64,000 nt of DNA, taken from NCBI RefSeq assembly GCF_040954645.1, contig NC_092806.1:127432952-127496951 (forward strand), read 5' to 3'. Positions within the stretch are counted from its first letter, which is position 1. Every line of letters starts with the position of its first letter. The notes under the pieces were generated by a model that worked only from the letters and a program-made list of their open reading frames with translations, ran no database searches and had not been told where the DNA came from. Origin of the DNA: Diabrotica undecimpunctata (Eukaryota; Arthropoda; Insecta; Coleoptera; Chrysomelidae). Positions 11,241 to 21,439 of this stretch are shown here, piece after piece. Position numbers and translations under genes: made by a program.

Positions 11241-12439
11241 TATATTGACTTTAGAAATATTATTAAAAAATTATTGATTCCATATTTCCTTCTCCTGTCA
11301 TAAGCACTTACTTGATTGTTTATTCTGAATTACGTATAAAAAATATACTCGGATTTTCGAAGATCAATGAAACTAATTACTAATATTGATGAAGGGATTA
11401 TAGACTTTCACAGCGTACTCGTTGTGTTGAACAACCGGTATAGTAACAATGCCACAAATTTGTAATTGGGGTTGCGAGTCTAATTGATAATACTGATTAA
11501 TGGATGAGAATGTCAGATGCAAGATCGATTATATTTCATAATCTGTTCTACGAAATAATGTTATTAAAGGCCGAATTCAGAGTAAGAGTATTTATTACCG
11601 TGATATATTACATTTAATGTTTAAATACATGACATGTTATCAACGAAAAATGGTTTTATAACACGAAAGCATTTTTTGACAAAAATTTCTTTTATTATTT
11701 TTATATAAATAATCCTAATCTAGTTGCTAAACTAGAGCTATCTAGAGAATCCTAATGCTTCTGACGAAGTTCATCAGGTTATAAGGGACCGGCCATGTAA
11801 TTTATCTTTCAGTTTTTAAGAGTTAATCCATTTTAGGAATTTAAACCGTTTGTAGAATAATTGTATATAGTCGACTAGTATTTCTCATTTCTTTTTTGTC
11901 GAAACGATGGTTCTCATTACCCCAACTTATTCAGATGATACCCTCAGAGAGCAGTATTCAGGGAGAAGGCTTGTTGCCAATTTAATGTTTTTATTTCAAG
12001 AATACACTAAAAATTTACACGATAATTTTACAAACCGTTTAATTTTCCTCAGTCCTGGCGTTGCGAATTAGATCGTAATTTATTGTCAAATCAAATCATC
12101 AGGAACAAAAGAATAAATGGACATTCAGTTGAATGTCACAATACCTTCCACTAAGGATAAAAGAACAAATGAGGACATCGAAAAACAGATAATTTCTGTT
12201 ATAATATAATATAATGCAATAAGATGGAAGATTATTAAGTGAAAAGCAATTCTACTAACGAAATACAACAAATATACCCCAATTTTACCACAAAGAATTT
12301 TCGCTAAAATCCAAAGCGCCGACTTCTAAGAGAGTATAAAAGATTCCGAGACCCTCTCATCAAATCAGAATATAACCGGCTATCGGCAGCAATCAGTCTA
12401 GACTCTAGAGGTTAACCTATTGAAACAACAACAATGGAC
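11241..12439. other. AT-rich stretch, nothing recognised
   Basis: No motif-bearing frame, tail or terminal repeat seen in about 1.2 kb. Confidence 0.4.
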
Positions 12440-13830
12440 TGGACTACCGAGACGGAGGTAAATTTGGGAAAAAATTCAAAATCCTAAGTAAACAAAAGAC
12501 CCAACATTACTCATATCTCAAACACAACATTCAAATAATCACTAATTCACTAAACAAGGCTGAAATCTTCAAAGATACCCCAACTTCAGACAAAGATTCC
12601 ATATAAAAACCAAGCGAAACATATAACATCTTTTAGTACGACCCGAACCTCAAAGAAGGCTCAAATATCACGAAATAGTGGCCTTAATAGACTCCGAAAT
12701 ACATATACAGGAGATAATTCAAAATACTTCCAGAAGAAATATTCCCGCTGCTAGCCGAAACTATCAATTCCTGCCTCCAGCTGGAATACCTCTCTACCCC
12801 TTGGAAAGTATACAGCACAATTATGATCCCTGAACCAGAGAAACCATAAATCCATACTGAGTCCTGCAGATCTATTTCACTACTAAACACTCTAGGCAAG
12901 ATCTATGAGAGGCTCCTAAAGCAAAGACTCGAAGAACACCTAGAAACATTCAACATTATCCCAAACTTCCAATTTGGGTTCAGAACTGGTCACCCCACAC
13001 AAAATGCATTGATAAAAGCAGCAACTTTCAGTTCTCTGACATTGAATGAGTACAACAGGCAAGCTATCTCCATCTTTTTAGATGTGAAAAAGGCGTTTGA
13101 TCAAGTCTGTCATTCAGGACTGATTGAAAAGCTCCACCAAGCCGCCGTGCTCATTCCATTCCTGAGAATCATTCAATTTTAGTTAATCGCACTATCCGCC
13201 GCATTCACTCATCTTGCATCAGTACCTCAGAGCTCAATAATTGCGCCCGTACTCTGTCTATACATAACGACCTCTCAAATCGTCTAAGAGCATGATGCGA
13301 TACGCTGACGACACGGCCCTCTTCTCCTCAGGTCCACCTAGGACCGACGGTAGAGGACGGCTCTATGTTCGATAGAGCATAAGCACAACTCGACCAAATA
13401 GGTGATTGGTGCAACAAACAGAGTGTTATTTTAAATTCATCAAAAACTCAACTCACCCTATTCAAAAATCCCGAATGCTCCTGCTTAGAGCTAGAACAAC
13501 GAAACCACATAATGCTCAACGGAGAAAGTCTCGATTTCAGACTTTCAGTGTCCTAACTGGGTATCAAATTTACAAAGACACTCATTTGGATCGCTGACCT
13601 TAGAAACACCCTAGATAGGATAAGAAATAGAGCCAAACTCCTAACGGCACTGAGTGGCAAATTCGGGAACACTAATCAAGTTACTCTCCTACACACATAT
13701 AAAACTTTCTTGAGACCAATTATCGAGTACAGAGCGAAAATCTAAACACTACTAAAATAAAAGACAACTAAATCAAGTCGTGGCCACCGAAAGGAAAATC
13801 CTGAGGAGAATCATGGGTAAAAACCATGAT
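12440..13830 (+). mobile_element. Degenerate jockey-clade LINE
   Basis: Plus-strand RT readable through many frameshifts: EIFPLLAETINSCLQLEYLS, RSISLLNTLGKIYERLLKQR, NIIPNFQFGFRTGHPTQNAL, motif A IFLDVKKAFDQV (aspartate kept), VPQSSIIAPVL (motif B, QGS to QSS), MRYADDTALFSSG (motif C intact, about 13294-13335), LDQIGDWCNKQSVILNSSKT (motif D) and NHIMLNGESLDF. The arrangement and wording are jockey-like rather than RTE-like. It lacks any readable endonuclease, and the 3' end is lost around 13.83 kb. The open frame 13826-14098 beyond it has no recognisable domain. An old, inactive copy. Confidence 0.8.
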
Positions 13831-14414
13831 AGGGAAAAAAATTAAAACCCAAAAAAATAAAAAAAGTGGCAGCAATATTTGGAAGATCTATGTGGTGATC
13901 AAAGAAGAGAGAACCAGCCAAAATAGATTAAGATCAGAAACTGACTATACTGATGCAAGAAGTTGCGCAAGCTATCAAAGAAACAGCAAAAAAGGACCAA
14001 AACTTAGAGTATATTTACGTATATTGGAATCACCCAAGATGCGTTATCACATAATAAGAGTGACATCAAAGATATTTCCAATATTTATCACAATTTAAAA
14101 AATTCTCGCATAATTGAATTGTTCATATGGTTTGGCACGTAAATTACTCCTAAAAAAATGAAACAGTACAGAAATATCTGCATTTTAAATCTAATTTATA
14201 TTTAATTTTGAAATGCGTCAATACATTTTTGTTTTTGCTTCTATTAATTCGATTTCGACGAACTGGAATGTAGGCACAAATTTAAAATTCAATCAAAATA
14301 AATTGTTTAACTTTTAACATGTTTTGACAGTGAATAATTTAGCAATTATGTACTATTTGTAAATGTTTTAATAAATGATTTTTTATTGATTGTTAAATTG
14401 ATGATTCTATATAT

Positions 14415-15100
14415 TTCGTTAGTTTTTATATTATTAAAATAACCGCAAACTATTTGATATGGTTGATCTATACTCGATGAATCGTTAATTAATTTTTTTT
14501 TTACAATAATTAATCAATCAAATATATTGTAACCAACAAGCTGCAAATATCGTATCATAATTGTGCAGCGCTAGTTTAACGTCAGAGGTCAATTGTGTAG
14601 CATCAATTATGTTGAAATATGAGGATTTTCCATCACGATTTTGAGAGCAAATTAGAAGAGTATAATTATAAAAGTAATAAGGTAAGATGTAACATATTGT
14701 AGCGAGATTAAATAAAACGAGCGGTTCGAATTTATGTAAACATATTTATTTATAACTTTACAGTCCGGTAGTATCTTAAGAACTAAACTCACTCCTAACA
14801 ACGTTACATATATATAATAAAGTTACTGTTCGAGAACATTCTGGCGTTGTCCCACCTCTAATTGTCTCATCACGATCACCCGTCCGAAAGACGGGCGCTA
14901 TTGACATGCCGATTCTTACGTTTTCTAGATTCGTCCTTCCAAGAATTATGACGTATCGGAGATGGGCTATTTCGTTACACTGCTCCCCTCTTAAATCTGA
15001 TCGTCCCGATCAGCAACTCTATATGTAGGCACAGGATGACGGAATCTACAGGACTCTCCAGCTCTGTATGAACCCTTTAGAAAGAAATAACAGTCTATTG
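14415..15100. repeat. 686-bp direct duplication, left copy
   Basis: Essentially identical to 15461-16146 at a constant offset of 1046 bases. It contains 283 bases of pre-insertion flank, a complete gypsy LTR (14698-14979), the polypurine tract, and the first 107 bases of the element's 3' coding end (including the CCCH-like codons). It ends abruptly at sequence from a Penelope-like element. Confidence 0.95.
14698..14979 (-). repeat. Extra LTR copy within the duplicated segment
   Basis: 282 bp with TGTA...TACA ends, base-for-base like the 3' LTR at 15744-16025 as far as I can see, including the shorter (TA) run. It arose by segmental duplication and not by its own insertion, since its left flank is also duplicated. 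Confidence 0.9.
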
Positions 15101-15408
15101 CTTTATATTTCTAAAGCTTCATCAGTTCTCTAAAATATAACAAATGACATTAAGTTTATAAGAAATACAGATATAGTTCATAACTTACAACTCAATATGT
15201 AGTATGTTATCGATGTTATCATATCTACTGTACACTTTACTCCTTATTTAAAACTAACTTAACCAAAAAAGAAAAAACAAAAAACAAAAACAAAAAACAC
15301 ACAAACTTTGCAGAAAATAATGTTCATATTCGTAGATATGAATATTTAAAAAATTTTAAACGAACATTTGGCTTCATTTAGATGGTTCTCCACTGAAGTA
15401 TATGAAGT

Positions 15409-15460
<52 letters not shown>
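15101..15460 (-). mobile_element. Penelope-like end fragment with (TA)n, filler in the duplication
   Basis: Matches 33070-33430 at an offset of 17969: a PLE terminal region in minus orientation ending in a (TA)n tract (15411-15460). On the minus strand the CTGATGA box of the hammerhead-like motif (15119-15125) and most of stem II are kept. Homology starts at 15100, so the GAAA box and cleavage triplet are missing. Confidence 0.85.
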
Positions 15461-15462
<2 letters not shown>

Positions 15463-15743
15463 CGTTAGTTTTTATATTATTAAAATAACCGCAAACTATT
15501 TGATATGGTTGATCTATACTCGATGAATCGTTAATTAATTTTTTTTTTACAATAATTAATCAATCAAATATATTGTAACCAACAAGCTGCAAATATCGTA
15601 TCATAATTGTGCAGCGCTAGTTTAACGTCAGAGGTCAATTGTGTAGCATCAATTATGTTGAAATATGAGGATTTTCCATCACGATTTTGAGAGCAAATTA
15701 GAAGAGTATAATTATAAAAGTAATAAGGTAAGATGTAACATAT

Positions 15744-16025
15744 TGTAGCGAGATTAAATAAAACGAGCGGTTCGAATTTATGTAAACATATTTATTTATA
15801 ACTTTACAGTCCGGTAGTATCTTAAGAACTAAACTCACTCCTAACAACGTTACATATATATAATAAAGTTACTGTTCGAGAACATTCTGGCGTTGTCCCA
15901 CCTCTAATTGTCTCATCACGATCACCCGTCCGAAAGACGGGCGCTATTGACATGCCGATTCTTACGTTTTCTAGATTCGTCCTTCCAAGAATTATGACGT
16001 ATCGGAGATGGGCTATTTCGTTACA
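15744..16025 (-). repeat. 3' LTR (282 bp)
   Basis: Ends TGTA/TACA in either orientation. Nearly identical to 19480-19765; the difference in length is a 4-bp shorter (TA) run. Directly preceded, in element sense, by the polypurine tract. Confidence 0.95.
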
Positions 16026-16038
16026 CTGCTCCCCTCTT
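16026..16038 (-). other. Polypurine tract
   Basis: On the minus strand, AAGAGGGGAGCA lies between the stop codon of the Pol frame and the 3' LTR. The position and composition are those of a plus-strand priming site. Confidence 0.75.
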
Positions 16039-17365
16039 AAATCTGATCGTCCCGATCAGCAACTCTATATGTAGGCACAGGATGACGGAATCTACAGGAC
16101 TCTCCAGCTCTGTATGAACCCTTTAGAAAGAAATAACAGTCTATTGACTTTGAAGGATACGATCTCGTCGGGTTAATGCAACACACAGTAATTCGTACGC
16201 CGGTTCCTCGGAAGATTACTTCAAGCATGCTTCTGACAATCTTCCAGTCCAGATTATCTAGTGCATGGCCTATCTTGGGTAAGGCCAAATTCTTTATGTC
16301 GTAATTGCACACAATTTTCTTCAAATTAGTTAGAGCACGCCATATATCCTCGTAGCTTGCCCTGTCTGTATACGACTTCCTGGTCACCATATACAGCAAA
16401 GATCGAGAACCATCTTCTAATCTCAGTACTCTTCCAACTTTAGGTTGCTGGTTTTTTAACTCGTCCAAATGACCGAATTTCTTATAAAATACGGATGAGA
16501 TTCCTTTAGTCATCTCAAGATCTTGGGCAACACAGTGGACTAGAGAGAAGTTATGCGGAACACTAAAAAGATCCTGCTGAACTTCTGTGGTCACGCCGAA
16601 TCTAGCACTCTTTCTCTCTGCGTAATTTGACATAAATTCATTAAAGCTTGGTCGCCGGTCATCTTTGATCTCATGTTGAAGGGTTCGTGCTTCTCCTGTT
16701 TCATTTGAGCCAGCATATGGTGCAAGACGATTTATGTGAACTACTTTTGGTTTACCTTTCGGCAACTTCTTAATTCGGTATATGACGTCATTTATTCTCT
16801 TTTTAATTTCATACGGACCTTCCCATTGTCTTTGCAGTTTGGGAGACAAGCCACGACGACGTTGTGGATTATAAAGCCAAACAAGATCACCTACTTCATA
16901 GCTTTCACTCTTGCATCGAGAATCATATTGATCTTTCATTCTGTCACTGGCTATCTGGATGTGTTGTCGGGCAAGTTCATGAATGTTGTTCATTCTTAAC
17001 TTCAGGCGGTCGACATAATCTTCGCTTGCAACATGTTCTTCGGAAGGTCTGCAGCCAAACTCTAGGTCGCAGGGAAAACGAACTTCACGACCTAACATCA
17101 GGCAGGTTGGAGTCTGGCCTGTAGTTTCATTCACGGCTGAGCGGTAGGCCATTAGGAATAAATGAATATGCTGGTCCCAATCTCTTTGATGTTCTGATAC
17201 AACCTTGGACAGGTGTTTACCCATTGTTCGGTTCATTCTCTCGACCATTCCATCTGATTGAGGATGCAGGGGTGTCGTTCTGGTCTTATTGACACCAATC
17301 AATTTACAAACATTTTGGAAAAGGGTTGACTCGAAGTTTCGCCCTTGGTCGGAGTGGATCTCCAA
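16037..17365 (-). CDS. Integrase core - macrodomain (OARD1/TARG1-like) - CCCH motif
   Basis: 442 codons in frame with the upstream Gag frame, separated by one TGA (17453-17455) where the sequence before and after (DYFTK / TEAYAIPNQ) implies TGG. Integrase: second aspartate in HSDQGRNF, glutamate in DGMVERMNR, exactly 35 residues apart (D35E); the first aspartate is upstream in VAIDIAGPLP. A GPY/F-type module follows (WEGPYEI, VVHINRLAPY, residues about 155-220). Residues about 262-398 then match a macrodomain of the OARD1/TARG1 type: DLFSVPHNFSLVHCVAQDLE, KGISSVFYKKFG, YMVTRKSY, LPKIGHALDNLDW, RITVCC. By family knowledge this fold removes ADP-ribose from proteins. The aspartate of the GxxLD motif is kept, but the Lys of the usual TK pair reads Arg here. 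The tail CYFFLKG...GESCRFRH (residues 410-428) fits C-x7-C-x5-C-x3-H with the second Cys replaced by Tyr. Confidence 0.85.
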   Translation of the reverse strand: MEIHSDQGRNFESTLFQNVCKLIGVNKTRTTPLHPQSDGMVERMNRTMGKHLSKVVSEHQRDWDQHIHLFLMAYRSAVNETTGQTPTCLMLGREVRFPCDLEFGCRPSEEHVASEDYVDRLKLRMNNIHELARQHIQIASDRMKDQYDSRCKSESYEVGDLVWLYNPQRRRGLSPKLQRQWEGPYEIKKRINDVIYRIKKLPKGKPKVVHINRLAPYAGSNETGEARTLQHEIKDDRRPSFNEFMSNYAERKSARFGVTTEVQQDLFSVPHNFSLVHCVAQDLEMTKGISSVFYKKFGHLDELKNQQPKVGRVLRLEDGSRSLLYMVTRKSYTDRASYEDIWRALTNLKKIVCNYDIKNLALPKIGHALDNLDWKIVRSMLEVIFRGTGVRITVCCINPTRSYPSKSIDCYFFLKGSYRAGESCRFRHPVPTYRVADRDDQI

Positions 17366-17452
17366 GGGAACACCAAATCGGCTAAAGAATTCTTTAACAA
17401 GTACCTCTGCAACGGTAGCAGCTTCTTGATTTGGTATCGCATAAGCCTCAGT

Positions 17453-19387
17453 TCATTTCGTAAAATAATCCATGGCTACCAGGATATATTTATTTCCATC
17501 ATTTGTCTCTGGAAGTGGACCTGCAATGTCGATTGCTACTCTTTCTATAGGACTACCAACATTGTACTGTCTCATGGGTGCCCTCTTTTTACCAGCTGGA
17601 CCATTACTGGTTGCACACAGTTCACATTTCCGGCACCATCTTCTTACATCATCTTTACAGTTCACCCAATAGAACCGATCTCGAACCTTTTGCAGAGTCT
17701 TCGTGATACCAAAGTGTCCACCTGATGCACCGTCATGCAACTGACGCAATACTTCCGACACTTTACTTTTAGGTACAATTAACTGAAGCTTAGTTTCTGT
17801 ACCATCATCGTTCTCAAAGGTTCTATACAGAAGATCATCTTTCAGCACTAGGCAATTCCATTGGCTCCAGTAACACTTGACTTCTGGACTACATGCACTA
17901 ATGTCTTGCCAAGAAGGTCTTTCACTTCGACGCATCCAATCCAATACTCTTTTTATACATGGATCATCTGCTTGAGCGTCTTGTAGCTGTTGAGGGTGCC
18001 ATTGCTCATTAATGACGGTGGTTCGTCTCACGGGGCAAAGTTGTTCTTCTAATTTAAGACAGTGATTACAATTTGTACTGCACGGTCTCGACTGAGCATC
18101 AGCATTTGAATGACTCTTTCCAGCCCTGTGTTCCGTTTGTTCTAGCTTTCTGACTGTTGTATTATTTTCTTGCAATTTACGACGAATGTGACCTACGTCG
18201 TTACCATTCCAACATCTGGGTTCACGTCTCTTCGGCATCATGTCACGAACTACTTTCCGTACGATTTCCTCCAGACGTTTCTCGTTTTGTTCGTCGCTCT
18301 CTTCAGAGGTTCGTACTCGATAGCTCCGTGAAACTTGACTAGCTGTTTCATGTTCTAAGGCAATAGCGAGCGCTTCATCTAAAACTTTCGGTCTTACTAG
18401 TCGTAAAGCTTTCTGTAGTTCAATGTCTCTTAACCCATTGACGAAGGCATCTACAGCGATTTCTTCCAAAATGTTGTCTGGTGCCTCTGGATAGGCCAAC
18501 AGCGCTATACGAGCAATATTTGCTTCAAATTCTTGCAAACTCTCACTTGCTCGTTGGATTCTACTTCTTATTTGTACTTTGTAGACTGGTTGTAGATGGG
18601 CATCTCCGTAACGTTTATCTAGTCGAGTGAACAAGGTCTGGTAACATTTTTCTTGACCCTTAGGAATTGATCTTAGGATATCCGCAGCATCACCTCGTAA
18701 AGCAGCAGTCAAGGAAACAGCTTTTTCTTGTTCTGTCCAATGATTGGCTGTCGCAATAGCTTCAAATTGTCTAAGGTATATGGACCAAGAGGACTTTCCA
18801 TCAAATGGTGGCAATTTGAATCTCATATTATGTGTCGTTTCGTCTCTAGGTGATTCTTCTTTCACTACCGGATCTAAGGCTACTGTATTAACTGGTGGTA
18901 GCACTTTCGTGTTAGTTATCATGGTCTCTAATTGTTTGATCTTCTTTTCTACGTCTCCTATCTTGTCGTTTACAGTTTTCTGTATCTTATCGAATTTTCT
19001 CGAGACTTCTTCAAATTTCTCATTGTTTTGAATACATATTTCTTTAATTATTTGTGAAGTCTCGTCGAATCTTCTAAATACATTTTCGAATGTTTCATCG
19101 AATCTTTTGGGAACATTCTCTAATTTATTATCATCTCTTTTAGAAGATTCTTCTATCATTTGAGAGACGATTTCAAATTTCTTATAATTTTTTCTGGAAC
19201 TCTCTTCGATCTTCATTAAAACTGCTTCTTCTGCTGACTGAAAATGGAATGTCTCTGGGTCATCTCCATTCTTGTTAAGAACATCCTTCAGTCGTTCTTG
19301 GAGGATCTTCTTGGACCCGCTGCAGTCTTCATCGCGTTCTTCTAGCTGCTCACGCAACTGTTTTACTGACAGTTCTACTAGCAGCAT
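17453..19387 (-). CDS. SAP-domain Gag fused to integrase N-terminus (644 codons)
   Basis: Starts at an ATG 92 bases inside the 5' LTR. Residues about 5-37 (LSVKQLREQLEERDEDCSGS, KKILQERL) look like a SAP DNA-binding motif. Residues about 55-160 are heptad-like, Lys/Glu-rich and likely coiled coil, with repeated RFDET/KFDKI units. Residues about 188-350 are a gypsy capsid: RFKLPPFDGKSSWSIYLRQF, AVSLTAALRGDA, LFTRLDKRYG. The zinc knuckle (CWNGNDVGHIRRKL, about 392-405) has lost two of its three Cys. Immediately after, EHRAGKSHSNADAQSRPC is the very end of RNase H. The deletion therefore removes protease, RT and RNase H in frame. An HHCC zinc domain (HDGASGGHFG, WCRKCELC) and the integrase start (RVAIDIAGPLP) follow, ending in a premature TGA. 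Confidence 0.85.
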   Translation of the reverse strand: MLLVELSVKQLREQLEERDEDCSGSKKILQERLKDVLNKNGDDPETFHFQSAEEAVLMKIEESSRKNYKKFEIVSQMIEESSKRDDNKLENVPKRFDETFENVFRRFDETSQIIKEICIQNNEKFEEVSRKFDKIQKTVNDKIGDVEKKIKQLETMITNTKVLPPVNTVALDPVVKEESPRDETTHNMRFKLPPFDGKSSWSIYLRQFEAIATANHWTEQEKAVSLTAALRGDAADILRSIPKGQEKCYQTLFTRLDKRYGDAHLQPVYKVQIRSRIQRASESLQEFEANIARIALLAYPEAPDNILEEIAVDAFVNGLRDIELQKALRLVRPKVLDEALAIALEHETASQVSRSYRVRTSEESDEQNEKRLEEIVRKVVRDMMPKRREPRCWNGNDVGHIRRKLQENNTTVRKLEQTEHRAGKSHSNADAQSRPCSTNCNHCLKLEEQLCPVRRTTVINEQWHPQQLQDAQADDPCIKRVLDWMRRSERPSWQDISACSPEVKCYWSQWNCLVLKDDLLYRTFENDDGTETKLQLIVPKSKVSEVLRQLHDGASGGHFGITKTLQKVRDRFYWVNCKDDVRRWCRKCELCATSNGPAGKKRAPMRQYNVGSPIERVAIDIAGPLPETNDGNKYILVAMDYFTK

Positions 19388-19460
19388 CTTTGGTCAGGCA
19401 CGCGTACTTTTTAAAATGTTCAAAAGTCACTGCTGAATTTATTTTTAAATAAATCAATTA

Positions 19461-19478
19461 ACCCCACACCTGACACCA
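19461..19478 (-). other. Candidate primer-binding site
   Basis: On the minus strand, one base after the 5' LTR, the sequence begins TGGTGTCAGGTGTGGGG. The leading TGG complements the CCA end of a tRNA. The tRNA species is not assigned. Confidence 0.6.
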
Positions 19479-19479
19479 C

Positions 19480-19765
19480 TGTAGCGAGATTAAATAAAAC
19501 GAGCGGTTCGAATTTATGTAAACATATTTATTTATAACTTTACAGTCCGGTAGTATCTTAAGAACTAAACTCACTCCTAACAACGTTACATATATATATA
19601 TAATAAAGTTACTGTTCGAGAACATTCTGGCGTTGTCCCACCTCTAATTGTCTCATCACGATCACCCGTCCGAAAGACGTGCGCTATTGACATGCCGATT
19701 CTTACGTTTTCTAGATTCGTCCTTCCAAGAATTATGATGTATCGGAGATGGGCTATTTCGTTACA
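19480..19765 (-). repeat. 5' LTR (286 bp)
   Basis: Partner of 15744-16025. It is 4 bp longer because of the (TA) run near 19594, with two substitutions seen (near 19680 and 19738). Confidence 0.95.
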
Positions 19766-20339
19766 ATATAATAATAAGCAAGACATACGTTTGGGAGGAA
19801 TGAAACGTTTACGTCAACGTTTGAAAGAATAACTTTTTTTAACAGTTTTCTTAACCTTTTTGTTCATTACTGTATAATGTACTGTAATGCTTCAGGTTTT
19901 TACTGGGTTTAGATTGAATATTTTTTTCTTGTATTGGGATAATCAAAGTACCTAGTGCATCACAAAAACAACGAAAGCCAAGACAAAGGTCCCACTAAAG
20001 CTGACAAAGTTATTTCCTGGCGTTAAGAGCAGAAAAATTAAAGATCAAACAACGTTTTAAACTTTAATAAAGTATAAAGAGCAATTTCGTTCATTCAAAT
20101 TTCGTCTTCTTTGCTTTTTATATCAAAGGATATGAGTTTGATCATCCGAGCTTTTTTTGTGATTATACTCAAGGTGTTTTAATAAAAAAAATTAAATATT
20201 AACTAGTTTTTACTACTTAGTAACTACAGGCTATTTCGTAACAGAATTATAATGATTTTTTTTTTCTGCGTAGTGTAATTTAGTTTTAAATTTAGTGTAA
20301 TTTAATATTTATTATTATTCGGTAGTGCTTTATTCATAT

Positions 20340-20341
<2 letters not shown>
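19766..20341. other. AT-rich stretch, nothing recognised
   Basis: Right flank of the LTR element; it begins with the atat duplication copy. Confidence 0.4.

Positions 20342-20414
<73 letters not shown>
20342..20414. repeat. (TA)n tract
   Basis: About 73 bases of uninterrupted TA. It borders the CTCCG-motif cluster to its right. Confidence 0.95.
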
Positions 20415-20418
<4 letters not shown>

Positions 20419-20423
20419 TAGCG

Positions 20424-20549
20424 GTTAATGTAAGCTCCGTTCTAAAACGGTATTATACTAACTCCAGGCGAATATACACCGTGTATATTATTATCTGGGT
20501 AGCGCTTTATGTGGACTCCGACCAACACGTCGGATTAAGTGGACTCCGT
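20424..20549 (+). repeat. Cluster of short TTAAGTGGACTCCG-type motifs beside (TA)n
   Basis: Three degenerate copies in about 125 bases: ttaatgtaagctccgt (20425-20440), tttatgtggactccg (20506-20520) and attaagtggactccgt (20534-20549). The same motif recurs at 32786-32869, again next to a (TA)n tract. Confidence 0.6.
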
Positions 20550-21439
20550 AATAGGTTAAAACACTTTTGGGATCCGTGTACATTTCTTTGCGTACACAAC
20601 TAAACTCCTCCGATGTTGCCAATAATTTGATTAGTCGTAGATTTTTAAATTTTACAGCAGGTACGTTTTGGATCTTCAAATTTATTTAAATATCAATTAA
20701 TTTAGTCATCGAGAAATTTCACAAATACGTACTTGGTTATTGTAGTTAAATATTTTATGGTGGTAATTTATATTACTTGCTTTAATTATAGATAAACTTA
20801 AATTAGTGTCTATTATAAACTTTGAAAAGGCAAGGGTCCATTTTTATGTACTAGTATGTTTTTTAATGCATTGGCACTGAAACATTTATTATATTATAAA
20901 TGTACGTTCCGATGTTTCGATTGCTACAGTTTATGACGAATAAAATATTTGTTTCATGAAGTAGTAAAATTTGAATTATAACAATTTATAAATCATTCTT
21001 AAAATTCCAATTTTTTACTGTCTAATTTCAGTATTAAGATTTTTAAATGTAGGGAATTCAATATTCTATATACTATATTTTAGATACACATAAACACATA
21101 GATACACTTATGGCAGATACTAAAAGAAGAAATATTTCGGTACCTTAGTGTAACCTGATTCTCGGCAACATATCTATTACAATTACATATAATATGTTCG
21201 GTCTTATTGTTTTAAATGCTTTGTGATTGTACAAGCTATCGTTATTTCAACTTTAAATAATTGTGTTTTTGTATCTTTCACTGTCAGGCATATCAAAATT
21301 TAATATTTAATTTAGAAGTAAATGTATATATAATATTCTTTTTTTGTCATTTGGTTTAAACATAGATCACTTATATTCTTCTTGCTTATTTATTTTTATT
21401 CGTAATACTTATTAACGTACTTAATAACGTACCCGTTTT
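20550..21439. other. AT-rich stretch, nothing recognised
   Basis: No supported feature. Confidence 0.4.

Larger units (their letters stand above)
15461..16146. repeat. 686-bp direct duplication, right copy
   Basis: Second copy of 14415-15100. This copy is continuous with the rest of the gypsy element, so it is the parental one. The flank before it is the (TA)n tract of the PLE fragment, where the left copy has native 'gattctatata' sequence. A short TA microhomology is shared at that junction. Confidence 0.95.
15744..19765 (-). mobile_element. Ty3/gypsy-type LTR retrotransposon, internally deleted, with macrodomain
   Basis: A 4.0-kb minus-strand element. The 5' LTR is 19480-19765 and the 3' LTR 15744-16025. 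A candidate primer-binding site abuts the 5' LTR, a purine tract abuts the 3' LTR, and there is a 4-bp atat duplication at the borders (15740-15743 and 19766-19769). The LTRs differ only by one (TA)2 length change and about two substitutions, so insertion was recent. A single reading frame (19387 to 16037) runs Gag, integrase, macrodomain, CCCH-like motif, interrupted by one TGA at 17453-17455. Protease, RT and nearly all of RNase H are absent, so it is non-autonomous. Confidence 0.9.

Noticed and set aside
16736..17124. Plus-strand frames opposite the integrase
   Set aside because: Shadows of the minus-strand integrase, which has D35E and GPY motifs. The same holds for 17345-17725, 18157-18342 and 18744-19031 opposite Gag.
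20325..20603. Open frame with a long Tyr-Ile repeat
   Set aside because: It is the translation of a (TA)n tract; the same applies to 33347-33613.
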